From an uncultured Christensenella sp. (lineage in GTDB: Bacteria; Bacillota; Clostridia; Christensenellales; UBA3700): a DNA stretch of 58,251 nt. Location of the stretch: NCBI GenBank assembly GCA_910583995.1, contig CAJTYW010000010.1:1-58251 (forward strand), written 5' to 3'. Position numbers and translations under genes: made by a program. Numbering within the stretch: position 1 is the stretch's first letter; every line of letters begins with the position of its first letter. This document shows, in pieces, positions 18,705-27,463 of the stretch. The notes beneath the pieces were generated by a model. That model was not told the origin of the DNA. It saw nothing but the letters and a program-made list of their open reading frames with translations, and did no database searches.

Positions 18705-19403
18705 TTATTTTCCACAAAAACTTCTTAAACAATTATAAAATGTGCTTTTTGATTGCAAATAACTGAAATGTCCACAATTTTCAATTACAATCAATCTTGA
18801 GTTCTTTATTTTTTTGTTAAATGTTTTTGCAAACTCTAAAGGAGTTTCCTTATCTTCTTTTCCCCAATATATCAATGTCGGGATTGTTATTTTTTCTATT
18901 TCTTTATTTTGATAATGATTTACTATATTTATAAAGGTCTGTTTCATTATAGGAGACAATGTTTTATAGTCATCTGAGCCGTAATTTTCTATATTAAGAC
19001 CTAACTTCTTTTTTAATTTATAAGTATAAACTTTGTAATAATATTTAATTCCACGCTTTGGCTTTAACCCTGCACTATCTACTAAAACTAGTTTATCACA
19101 TAGGTTATTTGCCGCAAGTTTTATTCCTACTCTGCCACCAAAGGAGTGTCCTACAACGATTATTTCACTTGCTTGAACTTTTGAAATACACTCTCTTACA
19201 TAATGATAATAATCATAAATATTCAGTACTTCTTCAGGTTCTTTCTCAAAAAAAGATATAAGCATACACTTATATCTATCACTCAGCATCTGTGCAATTT
19301 CCGCAAAGCTTTCAAATCCACCGCCAAAGCCGTGCAAAAACACTATTAATTTATCCCCGTTTCCAATAACTTTATAGTCGATACTAAACACCCCCGTAAG
19401 CAT
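18705..19403 (-). CDS. Alpha/beta-fold hydrolase
   Basis: The 232-residue protein has the alpha/beta hydrolase hallmarks: oxyanion FLHGFGGG, nucleophile elbow GHSFGG, a likely acid in WGKEDKETP and the histidine in NCGHFSYLQ. No secretion signal is present. The substrate is unknown. It overlaps the end of rimI by 20 bases and is followed by murF, so translational coupling is likely. The start is uncertain, because GGGGG precedes a GTG four codons downstream but lies almost directly against it. Confidence 0.82.
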   Translation of the reverse strand: MLTGVFSIDYKVIGNGDKLIVFLHGFGGGFESFAEIAQMLSDRYKCMLISFFEKEPEEVLNIYDYYHYVRECISKVQASEIIVVGHSFGGRVGIKLAANNLCDKLVLVDSAGLKPKRGIKYYYKVYTYKLKKKLGLNIENYGSDDYKTLSPIMKQTFINIVNHYQNKEIEKITIPTLIYWGKEDKETPLEFAKTFNKKIKNSRLIVIENCGHFSYLQSKSTFYNCLRSFCGK

Positions 19404-19803
19404 ATATCAATGCGTCTTCGCCGTCCTTATAGTATCTCTTTCTGCGACTTATCAATTTAAATCCACAGCTCTCATAAAGTTTTTGTGCTATTGTATTACT
19501 TTCTCTTACTTCCAAAAATATTTGGTCTATCATATTTTTATTAGCAACATTTATAATTTCCATAACTAGCTTTTTTCCAAAGCCTTTGCCACGATATTCA
19601 GGTAAAACTGCTATGTTTGTTATATCCCCGCTAAGGTACAATCCTGCATAACCAATAACCATATCGTCACTGCAACAAACCACCATAATACAGCCACTTT
19701 CCATAGACTTCTCAATCATACTTTCCGTCCAAGGCTGCAAAAAGCACCGATTTTCGATGGTTTTTATACTATTTATATCTGATTTTGTAGCAAGTCTTAA
19801 CAT
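19384..19803 (-). CDS. rimI: Ribosomal protein S18-alanine N-acetyltransferase RimI
   Basis: The 139-residue GNAT protein has the acetyl-CoA motif PEYRGKGFGKKL and the RimI-like LEVRESNTIAQKLYESCGF. It would acetylate the N-terminal alanine of S18. It overlaps tsaB by 7 bases, and the tsaE-tsaB-rimI order is conserved in Firmicutes, which supports the name over a generic GNAT. The coding sequence contains one copy of the CGATTTTCGATGG sequence also seen between genes. Confidence 0.9.
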   Translation of the reverse strand: MLRLATKSDINSIKTIENRCFLQPWTESMIEKSMESGCIMVVCCSDDMVIGYAGLYLSGDITNIAVLPEYRGKGFGKKLVMEIINVANKNMIDQIFLEVRESNTIAQKLYESCGFKLISRRKRYYKDGEDALIYAYGGV

Positions 19804-20369
19804 TCCGCTTCTCTCTCCGCTTGTGATTTTTTTAGGTATAACGGAACAAACATATCTACAAAATTTTTACTCTCAATTTTATCTTTTACACAACTTACGA
19901 TGTTATCAATATTTCTTTCTCCATTCCATATAATAACTTCGCCTTCAAAGCTTGCAATTTCCTTTTCTGTTATATTAAGTAATGCAACTTCTTTGCCGTT
20001 ATTATACTCAGCTGCATAGTAATTGCCGTGTCTGCAATCAAGTGCAACTAAAATATTGTTAATATTATTATATGCAATACTCTCAAAAGTGTTAATAGCA
20101 ATTCTATTACTTCCTACTGCAAACGCAATGGCATTGCAAGTACTTACACCAAGTCTAATACCAGTAAAGGACCCAGGGCCCACCACACAAGCAATGTTTT
20201 CAATCTCATTTATTTTAATACCGCTTTTATTTAATAGTTCGTCCACTTTAGGAAGTAAAACGCTATTATGTTTTTTATTGCCACTACTTGTGCTATAAAA
20301 TATTTCGCCATTATTATAAAGCAAAACAAAAAGCTCATTTTGGCAACTATCTATAAACAAAAAATTCAT
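19797..20369 (-). CDS. tsaB: tRNA threonylcarbamoyladenosine biosynthesis protein TsaB
   Basis: The 190-residue protein is an ASKHA-fold protein with the TsaB patterns VGPGSFTGIRLGVS and ALDCRHGNYYAA. It partners with TsaD and TsaE to make t6A37 in ANN-decoding tRNAs. The start at 20369 is chosen because GGGGGA lies directly upstream and its ATG overlaps the tsaE stop by one base (TAATG). Its neighbours tsaE and rimI support the call. Confidence 0.92.
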   Translation of the reverse strand: MNFLFIDSCQNELFVLLYNNGEIFYSTSSGNKKHNSVLLPKVDELLNKSGIKINEIENIACVVGPGSFTGIRLGVSTCNAIAFAVGSNRIAINTFESIAYNNINNILVALDCRHGNYYAAEYNNGKEVALLNITEKEIASFEGEVIIWNGERNIDNIVSCVKDKIESKNFVDMFVPLYLKKSQAEREAEC

Positions 20370-20785
20370 TATTCCCCCCAATTTATCACAAACTTGCGTG
20401 AATTATCGCCTATTTTTTCAATGCTGATATTTATCAAAATTTTATTGTCCGGAAATTCGGTAAATTTGTTCCACTCAATAACACAAATGCCTTTTTCATA
20501 CAAATTATCTGTAATTCCAAGTTCAAAAAGTTCGTCTTCACTTTCCACTCTATACATATCGTAGTGAGAAAGTTTAAATTTTGCATCATACTCTTTCATA
20601 AATGCAAAAGTCGGGCTAGTAACAATTTCATTTACACCTAAGGCTGCAAAAAGTGCTTTGGTAAAAGTGGTTTTACCTGCACCTAAATCACCTTTAAGCA
20701 AAATTATTTCCTTCCCTTCAAGCTTTTTAGCAATTAGCTCAGCCAATTCTTTTGTATTTTCTAAACTGTTTGATATATATTCCAT
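20369..20785 (-). CDS. tsaE: tRNA threonylcarbamoyladenosine biosynthesis ATPase TsaE
   Basis: The 138-residue P-loop protein has GDLGAGKTT (residues 32-40), the TsaE signature TSPTFAFMKEY, and HYDMYRVESEDE. It drives the TsaBDE complex that makes t6A. It begins the long minus-strand run that ends with icd. Its start lies opposite the ribU promoter region. No separate promoter for it was clearly recognised. Confidence 0.94.
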   Translation of the reverse strand: MEYISNSLENTKELAELIAKKLEGKEIILLKGDLGAGKTTFTKALFAALGVNEIVTSPTFAFMKEYDAKFKLSHYDMYRVESEDELFELGITDNLYEKGICVIEWNKFTEFPDNKILINISIEKIGDNSRKFVINWGE

Positions 20786-20828
20786 ATCGCTATTATATAA
20801 CTTTTTTTTGTTAATTGCAATTAAATAG

Positions 20829-20857
20829 TTGCATATTTTGATATATAGTTGTATACT
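20829..20857 (+). promoter_or_regulatory. Promoter of the ribU transcript
   Basis: TTGCAT (20829-20834) and TATACT (20852-20857) are separated by 17 bases. Transcription would start about 50 bases before the FMN riboswitch. Confidence 0.65.
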
Positions 20858-20910
20858 ATTATTGTAAAATAGTTAAAAGTCAATTTTAATTATTTTAAAT
20901 ATAAATATTT

Positions 20911-21023
20911 AACTTTGGGGCAAGGTGAAATTCCTTACCGACGGTGACAGCCCGTGAACATTGCTTGCAATGCCGAATAGGTGCAATTCCTATGCCGACA
21001 GTAAAGTCTGGATGAGAAAAGTT
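20911..21023 (+). ncRNA. FMN riboswitch (RFN element)
   Basis: The sequence shows the conserved RFN blocks in order: GGGGCAAGGTGAAATTCC, ACCGACGGTGACAGCCCG, GCCGAATAGGTGCAATTCC, and GCCGACAGTAAAGTCTGGATG. These form the six-helix FMN aptamer. It lies upstream of a riboflavin transporter gene, and a terminator hairpin separates the aptamer from the ribosome binding site. FMN binding should therefore stop transcription before ribU. Confidence 0.96.
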
Positions 21024-21103
21024 AATTTAAAAGAAAATTCATATTTTAAGCAAAAGTAAACAAAACTACTTAGCAAAAATAAGATTTTTCTGAAAGTTTT
21101 CCT

Positions 21104-21134
21104 ATCATACCCAAAGTGCGGTATGATTTTTTAT
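21104..21134 (+). terminator. Riboswitch-controlled terminator before ribU
   Basis: ATCATACC (21104-21111) and GGTATGAT (21120-21127) form an 8-bp stem followed by TTTTTTATTTT. It ends just before the GGAGG of ribU and is the likely expression platform of the FMN riboswitch. Confidence 0.8.
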
Positions 21135-21150
21135 TTTGGAGGACTTTTTT

Positions 21151-21909
21151 ATGAAAACAAAGCTTTTCAACACACGAAAAATCACTGGTATGGCAATACT
21201 TTCCGCACTTAGCATAGTGTTACTCTACATACCGGGATTACGATTCCCTATTATTCCATTAACTCCGTTTTTGGAATATGATGCTTGTGACATTCCAATT
21301 ATGTTTACAACATTCGCCTATGGTCCTATATCCGGATTGATAGTTACTTTTATTGTAAGCGTTGTTCAGGGTGTTACAGTTTCCAGTCAAAGTGGCTTTT
21401 ATGGCATATTAATGCACATTTTGGCAACAGGTTCTTTTTCACTTAGTGCAGGATTTTTATTTGCTTTTTTAAAAAAGAAAAAGCTTAACCAAATCGCATC
21501 ACTTGCTATTTCCACATTAGTTGGTTCTATTTGTTGGCTAGTAATAATGATTTTTGCAAATATGGCTATTACACCACTATTTATGAAAGTACCTTTTAAC
21601 GAACTTATGCAATTAATGTTACCTGCAATAATTCCGTTTAACTTGATAAAAGCCAGTGCAAATGGCGTAATCGGTGCTATTTTGTATATACCACTTCATA
21701 AAAGTGTATCAAAATACCTTGACAAACAGGTTGTTACCGATGAAGATTTAGCAGCAGCTTCGCAAGTTTATGATAGCACGCAAAATGGACAAATAAACAA
21801 TTCGCAAAGCTTTGAAAATGAGCAAATTCTATCTAATGATTCAGTTAGTATGAAAAATGATAATATTTCTAATTCAAATCAAGATAATACTCAAAATACA
21901 CAAAACTAA
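21151..21909 (+). CDS. ribU: Riboflavin ECF transporter S component RibU
   Basis: The protein has about six hydrophobic segments, starting with MAILSALSIVLLYIPGLRFPIIPLTPFLEYDACDIP in pieces typical of RibU (RFPIIP, FLEYDACDIPI), so it should bind riboflavin and work with the EcfAAT module. The riboswitch directly upstream fixes the substrate as riboflavin or FMN-linked. The ATG at 21151 is chosen because GGAGG lies 9 bases before it. The last ~50 residues are an Asn/Gln/Ser-rich, probably disordered tail, which is unusual for an S component. Confidence 0.93.
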   Translation: MKTKLFNTRKITGMAILSALSIVLLYIPGLRFPIIPLTPFLEYDACDIPIMFTTFAYGPISGLIVTFIVSVVQGVTVSSQSGFYGILMHILATGSFSLSAGFLFAFLKKKKLNQIASLAISTLVGSICWLVIMIFANMAITPLFMKVPFNELMQLMLPAIIPFNLIKASANGVIGAILYIPLHKSVSKYLDKQVVTDEDLAAASQVYDSTQNGQINNSQSFENEQILSNDSVSMKNDNISNSNQDNTQNTQN

Positions 21910-21912
21910 ACC

Positions 21913-21946
21913 AAAGACCACCTAAATCGGTGGTCTTTGTTTTTTA
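21913..21946 (+). terminator. Terminator after ribU
   Basis: AAAGACCACC (21913-21922) and GGTGGTCTTT (21929-21938) form a 10-bp stem followed by GTTTTTT. It starts 3 bases after the ribU stop. Confidence 0.85.
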
Positions 21947-22029
21947 TTCAGAACTATTATCAGTAATTATATTTGATAAGCACTCTGCTATTTAATTTTT
22001 TACAAGTTCTTCTCTGTTATTAAACAAAC

Positions 22030-23448
22030 TTATTTATTTGCATTTCTATCGTTTATTGCTTGAGCAATTGCTCCATAAAGTGACAATTCGGAATCTTTGG
22101 TATCACAGCCATAATTCCATATCATTACTCCACCAATTCCTAAATCCAAAGCATAACAAGTTTTATCATAAATTAATTGACGAGAGTTGTAATAACATAA
22201 CTGGTCATATTCTCTTCCATCAGCCAAAATATGTTCAACAATACTATTTCCGTATATTCCTAATTTTTCAGCCATTTCACGATATTCACCCCAATAACCA
22301 CCCATATCAATCGGACGAGCATAAAACGGCAAACCTAAATTTACTTTATTAAGGTCAATACCTTTTTTATCCAATTTAGCAAGAACTTCTGCACACATTG
22401 AATAAAAAGATGAGTGATTTCCATCTTCGTCAAAAGCATCGTATGACATTAGCTCTATATTGTCAATATATTTCAATTTAGAATGTGGGAATGTTCCTGT
22501 TACAGTAAGATTCCACAAACTGAATGCACAATTCAATTGTTTACCTTCAGGCATAGCTAATTTTAATTTTTTAATAAAATTACCATAGTTATTGTTTGTT
22601 ATTAAATTATGCGGATATTCGTAATCGAATGCAATGCCATCAAGAGAATAAGTATTTAGGATATTTACTGCATTACCAACAAGCTTATCTTTATTTTTAG
22701 TCATTGCTGTGTTATGGCGTTTTTCTTGGTCTAATCCATCGCCCACAATGTCTTCATTACCTAAAATGGTTGCAACAATACTTGCGTTAGGATTAAATTC
22801 TCTTAACTTTGCAATAGCTATACTAAATGCTTCTTCGCCTGTTAGCTCCTTGCCATTATCCAATGTTTTTGGTTTAAAATAAATAGAACCATCAGCTAAA
22901 AGATATAGACTTGCAAAAATATTAAATTGTGTAGTACAACCTATAATTTTTTTATCTTCTTCATTCAGCCTTAAAGCATTTTCTGTATAAATATATGACA
23001 TTACTGTAAAATCGTCTTTTCCAGTATCGTTTATATAATAAACTTGCGGGATTAAAAGCTCCCAGTTATTGTCGTCGCTAGCGGTTACTTTAATTTCAAT
23101 TTGCTGTGTATCATAAGTTTTTGACAAAGCACAATACCTATATTTGCCAATGCGGTCATTAGCGTAAACCAAATTACCATCAATATAAATCTCAAAAGCA
23201 GCAATAGCATTACTTTTTTCAACAAGTGCTATTGTATTAAATTTTTTACAGCCATTTAAGTTAACAATTGCACTTCCGCCTTCACCTGAACTATATTGAC
23301 TAAATGTTGCATTTTCTGCAAGATTTTCAAAATTATCGGTAACATATTTTGGAGTCCCTACCTTAACTGAGCAACCACTCAAAATAAACAATGTGCTAAA
23401 AATAGTAAAAATACAAATTGCACATAAAACTGCTATTTTCTTTTTCAT
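22030..23448 (-). CDS. GH18-like glycosidase lipoprotein
   Basis: The 472-residue protein starts with a lipoprotein signal (lipobox LSGC, C26) and so is anchored outside the membrane. Residues ~30-140 resemble a beta-sandwich. From ~150 a GH18 TIM barrel follows, with DGIAFDYEYP (residues 270-279) and the C-terminal GGVMIWNYGCDTKD. The general acid E277 is kept, but the first inner Asp of the usual DGxDxDxE is alanine (A273), so activity may be altered. It could cleave chitin-like or peptidoglycan-type GlcNAc polymers. The gene follows a gap of ~130 bases after the DUF4091-like gene, on the same strand. Confidence 0.85.
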   Translation of the reverse strand: MKKKIAVLCAICIFTIFSTLFILSGCSVKVGTPKYVTDNFENLAENATFSQYSSGEGGSAIVNLNGCKKFNTIALVEKSNAIAAFEIYIDGNLVYANDRIGKYRYCALSKTYDTQQIEIKVTASDDNNWELLIPQVYYINDTGKDDFTVMSYIYTENALRLNEEDKKIIGCTTQFNIFASLYLLADGSIYFKPKTLDNGKELTGEEAFSIAIAKLREFNPNASIVATILGNEDIVGDGLDQEKRHNTAMTKNKDKLVGNAVNILNTYSLDGIAFDYEYPHNLITNNNYGNFIKKLKLAMPEGKQLNCAFSLWNLTVTGTFPHSKLKYIDNIELMSYDAFDEDGNHSSFYSMCAEVLAKLDKKGIDLNKVNLGLPFYARPIDMGGYWGEYREMAEKLGIYGNSIVEHILADGREYDQLCYYNSRQLIYDKTCYALDLGIGGVMIWNYGCDTKDSELSLYGAIAQAINDRNANK

Positions 23449-23582
23449 AAACTTTCCCCTTTCTCAAAAATCTCACACATAAAAACACAATGTTACTTAA
23501 CTTTATTATAGTATATTTTATAAAAATTCAAATGTCAATAGCAAAATATTGTTTTTAACATTTAACATCTAAACAAATCAAT

Positions 23583-25445
23583 TTATTTACTTTCTAATGC
23601 ACTATATTCTTTAGATATCTCGTAAATTTTTTCTTTAATATTTTGCATATCTAACAGCATTTGTTTTCGTCCGTTTTCTGTAAGCCATTTTGCTTTTCTG
23701 CCCCAAAAATTAGTTTTTGACATTGTATAAAACTCATAGCTGTTTTCGCTATCACCTTTAATGCTCGCAAATAATTCTTCTACTTTTTGTGCAATGCTAG
23801 CATCTTTTTCTCTCATAATATAAAGCTTATTTACATCTCTTACCCCTTCGTCCAATTTTGCAAGTCGCAATGTAAATTTGCTTTCTCTTACTTTATCGTC
23901 TTTTTCTGACGGATAAACAAGAAAACAATCGCCTGCAGGGAATGACCAATGCGTACTCTCATCTAACGGATTTTTAACCCAAGCATCATAAGCCCATCTC
24001 AAAAAACCCGTACTATTTAATGAGCCAGCAAACATAATAGTCCAATAACTTTCCACAGGTACAGATTTTGTAAAGCTGTTTGGGATATGTTCGGTAGCTG
24101 TATACATAGTGGTTTGTTGATTATTGGCTCTTCTTACTTGCACTTGAGTTTTAAAATCTTGCAAGTTGTTTCTAATTTGCTGCAAACCCACTGACGCATA
24201 GTCAAGTCTATCAAAAACGGAAGCATTATGCTTAAAATCATTAAATGCTGCAGAGATTTTCAATGTTTTTCCGTCTTTATTTTTTGTATCAAGAATCAAA
24301 TTAATTGCAGTACCCATATTATGGCGTTCGTCAAAGCCCATATAGGTACTATCAAACCAATCTTTTTCGTCAATATGCTTTATAAAATCAGTAAGAAATG
24401 GTGACCATATCTCACTATACTTATTGCTACTTGCTGCATTTGCTTTTATTTTAAGCATTTTTTTCTTTGACTCGTCATAAAACTTTATAACATTGTTCCA
24501 AGGCATCATACTATAACAAATTATTTTGTCTGCAATGCCTATTTCTTTGTTCAATTGTACCCACTTGTCAAAATCTGTATAATCAAATTCCCATTTCCCT
24601 TCTAGATTTTTTATCCACTTTATCATTGATGGATAATGGATTTTATTGTCACCACCATAAGTTTGACCGCCCCAAGCTTCTTCAACAATACTTGCAGTAA
24701 TAGCGTGTCCGCCAAGACTTTTATATAAACTCATATGTTGTTTTAAAATATCCAAATGCTTGTCTGAAAATGGTTCAACACCATAATAATAAGCAACATT
24801 GTATGGGTGACTCCAATACTCAACATCAAACAAATATTTATTTGAATCTGGCATAACTATATCTAATATTTCCAAGTCAAAATTAAGTTCAATAACTTTA
24901 TCCGTGTTACTGGCATTTATACTAATAACACCTTGATACACGCCTGTAGCTATAGCTTTAGGAGTATTTATTTCAAGCCAAGCTAATTGAAAAGTATTTT
25001 TATTAATTGTTATTGGAGAATCAGAATATATAACTTCGGGATAATACTCTCTTTCCCCTTTAGGCATAATATTGGCAGGATTGTTTGCATACCAACCTGC
25101 GTGCCCAGTATACGCTTTTACGTCCCTAATAAATGAAACTTTTACATTTTTTGAACCAATAATATTAGACTCCGCCTTTAAATCAGAAACAGAAATTGTA
25201 ACATTTTCCAAGTCTTGCTCACCACAAATTATTGCAAATTCCGCATTTGCTTTATCATTCTTCCACGCCCAAAGTTTAATATCTTTTTTGTTTTGTGGAT
25301 TTAATATTGTTTTATAATCTTTTTGTTGATATTTGTCAAAACTATCTACAAACACAGCATCAAACTGCTCAAAATTCTCATTCTTTTTCAATAATTCACT
25401 AAAATTATCGTCTAATGTTTTATTCTTATCTATAGATTTTTGCAT
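23583..25445 (-). CDS. DUF4091-like (GH123-type) glycoside hydrolase
   Basis: The 620-residue protein resembles the DUF4091/GH123-like group. It has an N-terminal beta-sandwich ending in LEINTPKAIATGVYQGVISI, a barrel beginning YLFDVEYWSHPYNVAYYYG, the block MGFDERHNM, and FLRWAYDAWVKNPL near the end. No signal peptide is visible, so it probably acts in the cytosol on imported amino-sugar oligosaccharides. The assignment rests on pattern resemblance. It lies between the esterase and the GH18-like lipoprotein, all on the minus strand. Confidence 0.7.
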   Translation of the reverse strand: MQKSIDKNKTLDDNFSELLKKNENFEQFDAVFVDSFDKYQQKDYKTILNPQNKKDIKLWAWKNDKANAEFAIICGEQDLENVTISVSDLKAESNIIGSKNVKVSFIRDVKAYTGHAGWYANNPANIMPKGEREYYPEVIYSDSPITINKNTFQLAWLEINTPKAIATGVYQGVISINASNTDKVIELNFDLEILDIVMPDSNKYLFDVEYWSHPYNVAYYYGVEPFSDKHLDILKQHMSLYKSLGGHAITASIVEEAWGGQTYGGDNKIHYPSMIKWIKNLEGKWEFDYTDFDKWVQLNKEIGIADKIICYSMMPWNNVIKFYDESKKKMLKIKANAASSNKYSEIWSPFLTDFIKHIDEKDWFDSTYMGFDERHNMGTAINLILDTKNKDGKTLKISAAFNDFKHNASVFDRLDYASVGLQQIRNNLQDFKTQVQVRRANNQQTTMYTATEHIPNSFTKSVPVESYWTIMFAGSLNSTGFLRWAYDAWVKNPLDESTHWSFPAGDCFLVYPSEKDDKVRESKFTLRLAKLDEGVRDVNKLYIMREKDASIAQKVEELFASIKGDSENSYEFYTMSKTNFWGRKAKWLTENGRKQMLLDMQNIKEKIYEISKEYSALESK

Positions 25446-25587
25446 AATATTCCCCTTTTAATAATTATTAATAAAGCTATAAAAAACAGATTAATTAATA
25501 TAGTACAAATTTCTATTTAATTATAACATAATAAAATCGCATAATCAATACTAATACGATTATTATTTTGTTTTTAAAAATTTAAAA

Positions 25588-25643
25588 AACAAAAACCCTA
25601 TTGTATCAAACTTACATAGTTCAAAGTCAATAGAGTTTTTTGT
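25588..25643 (-). terminator. Stem-loop after the esterase gene
   Basis: On the minus strand ACTCTATTG and CAATAGGGT pair around a loop of about 24 bases and are followed by TTTTTG. It is probably the esterase terminator. The remaining bases of 25446-25693 hold only AT-rich sequence. Confidence 0.55.
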
Positions 25644-25693
25644 TGTTAAAATCAAATATGGTCTTACCAAAATTCAACTTTATAATTAAAAAA

Positions 25694-26728
25694 TCAATTA
25701 TTATTCCCTTTTAAGTTTATCGTATTAAGAAAATCTAAAACATTTTCATAACAAATTGTCCCAGATACTTTGCTCCCAATATTAAACTGATACTCGTGTT
25801 CTATTAATCCGTAATCTTCTTTTTTAAAAAACAAAGATTTCACATTAACGCCAATTGATTCAAGAAATGCCGCTAATTCTTTGCCCTGCGATTCAAAAGA
25901 ACCGCTATTTCCGTCTGTAATAAAACAAGTTGGAAAATCTGCAGTAGCATAATCTTTTATTGTAGTCGTCTTAATCATTTCGCCATCTTTCCATTTTTTA
26001 TCCCCAAACAATGCCCAACCGATACGTGATGCAAAAAAATCTAATGTTTTGCTACCTGTATCCAGCATTTTTGAAACATCAAAAGGACCACAAAATAACA
26101 TTGTAGCTTTTAGTTGATTTTTGTCAATTGACGATTTAACTCCGATTGCCCGTTCGTATTTAGGATTAGTTGCAAGTAAAATTGCTTGTGCCGCAATATG
26201 TGCTCCTGCACTATCTCCTGCAAGAATAATTTTATTTAAATCCAAATGATACTCTGACTGTACTGTCTTTAATTGCTGCAAACATTCTTCAACCTGACGA
26301 ACTTGACCCGGATATTTAATTTCAGGTGCCCATTCATAATCTACTCCTACAACAGCATAACCTTCATTTGCAAGCATAATAGCATAATTTTCTATTCCAT
26401 CTTTACTGCCCGCAACAAACGCTCCACCGTGAACCCAAACTATTGTAGGCAAGTCCTCTTCAACATCTTTAGGCAAGTAAATGTCATATTTATTTTTTTT
26501 GTCAGAAGAAGGATAATCCAAGTCTTTGTGCACTATAACTTGTTCCTTAATTTCCTGATAATTTGCAGGGTTAATATATTCTGGAACACGATTAAAATTT
26601 TTTCTAAGTAAATTAACTACAAAATTAGGGCTACAAGTTAAATAAATAGCAACACTACTAATAATAATTATTATCACACTAATCAATGCAGTAATTGATA
26701 TAAATAAGATTTTAGCTCCTGTTTTCAT
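25694..26728 (-). CDS. Membrane-anchored alpha/beta hydrolase (esterase/lipase)
   Basis: The 344-residue protein begins with one membrane segment (ILFISITALISVIIIIISSVAIYL), so the enzyme probably faces outward. The catalytic part has the oxyanion motif VHGGAFVAGS and the nucleophile GDSAGAH of the hormone-sensitive-lipase/BD-FAE group. Later come TDGNSG and a histidine in GLIEHEYQ. It may remove acetyl or feruloyl groups from glycans, which would fit the neighbouring glycosidases, but that is inference. Confidence 0.82.
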   Translation of the reverse strand: MKTGAKILFISITALISVIIIIISSVAIYLTCSPNFVVNLLRKNFNRVPEYINPANYQEIKEQVIVHKDLDYPSSDKKNKYDIYLPKDVEEDLPTIVWVHGGAFVAGSKDGIENYAIMLANEGYAVVGVDYEWAPEIKYPGQVRQVEECLQQLKTVQSEYHLDLNKIILAGDSAGAHIAAQAILLATNPKYERAIGVKSSIDKNQLKATMLFCGPFDVSKMLDTGSKTLDFFASRIGWALFGDKKWKDGEMIKTTTIKDYATADFPTCFITDGNSGSFESQGKELAAFLESIGVNVKSLFFKKEDYGLIEHEYQFNIGSKVSGTICYENVLDFLNTINLKGNNN

Positions 26729-26922
26729 TTGTTGTTTAAAACTCCTTAAATTGTATTAAGTTTAATATATTTTAACACAAATTATTTACAAAGTCTATTA
26801 AATATTACTCTTAATAAATTATCCTAATCAATAAATATCATAACTATTCTTCAACATTTTGCGATAATACTGAACAAAATATTTTTTAAACATATGCTGC
26901 TAAATATAATATCTTAATATCA

Positions 26923-26951
26923 AAAAAAAGATATCCAAAAACTTGGATACC
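26923..26951 (-). terminator. Terminator of the accessory operon
   Basis: TATCCAA and TTGGATA (26932-26938 and 26943-26949) form a stem that on the minus strand is followed by eight T. It lies 25 bases after the last frame of the operon that starts at 30664. Confidence 0.8.
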
Positions 26952-26975
26952 CTTGTGTGACAGCGTGATTGTAAA

Positions 26976-27455
26976 CTAACTCAAATAATACTCATAGATT
27001 GCAGGAGAATAAAAATCTATACACCCTTCAATATTAGCCAACTTTGGTAAAGGTCTTTCAGTGCTATATTCTTCACTTTTATATGTTGCTACTCCTAATG
27101 CATCTAAAGCAATGGAAACACCATTGTCAAAAGTTAAGACAATATTATTAAATTCTTTATATCCCTTAATTTTAGTTGAAGGCGTTATATTATATGTTTG
27201 ATAATAATGATATGTATAAATAGGATTTCTATGATATATATCATTTTTGTCATAAGAAGTTGTGGTGTATGACCTATTTTCCACTTTTAATGTCAAATAT
27301 TCTTTATAATTATATTTTGTTATAAAAATTCTTTCATAACTTAAATCAAGTATACCACTTAAACCTTCGTGATGATATGTAACAACCATATCTACTGCAT
27401 AAAACTCATAATTTATGTCATCAAATGAAATGGTATTATCATAGGTTTTATTTTT
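26976..27455 (-). pseudogene. Hypothetical frame without a usable start codon
   Basis: The frame is open from 27455 to the stop at 26976 (159 codons). The first in-frame ATG is at 27389, with no ribosome binding site before it. The residues before that ATG (such as ISFDDINYEFYAVD) look like real protein, so the gene either starts at a rare codon (ATT or ATA), has lost its start, or is read after a frameshift. The protein is rich in tyrosine and threonine and is not recognised. It is the last gene of the accessory operon, just before the terminator. An intact version of 137 residues (26976-27389) is the conservative reading. Confidence 0.45.
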
Positions 27456-27463
27456 TTATAATA

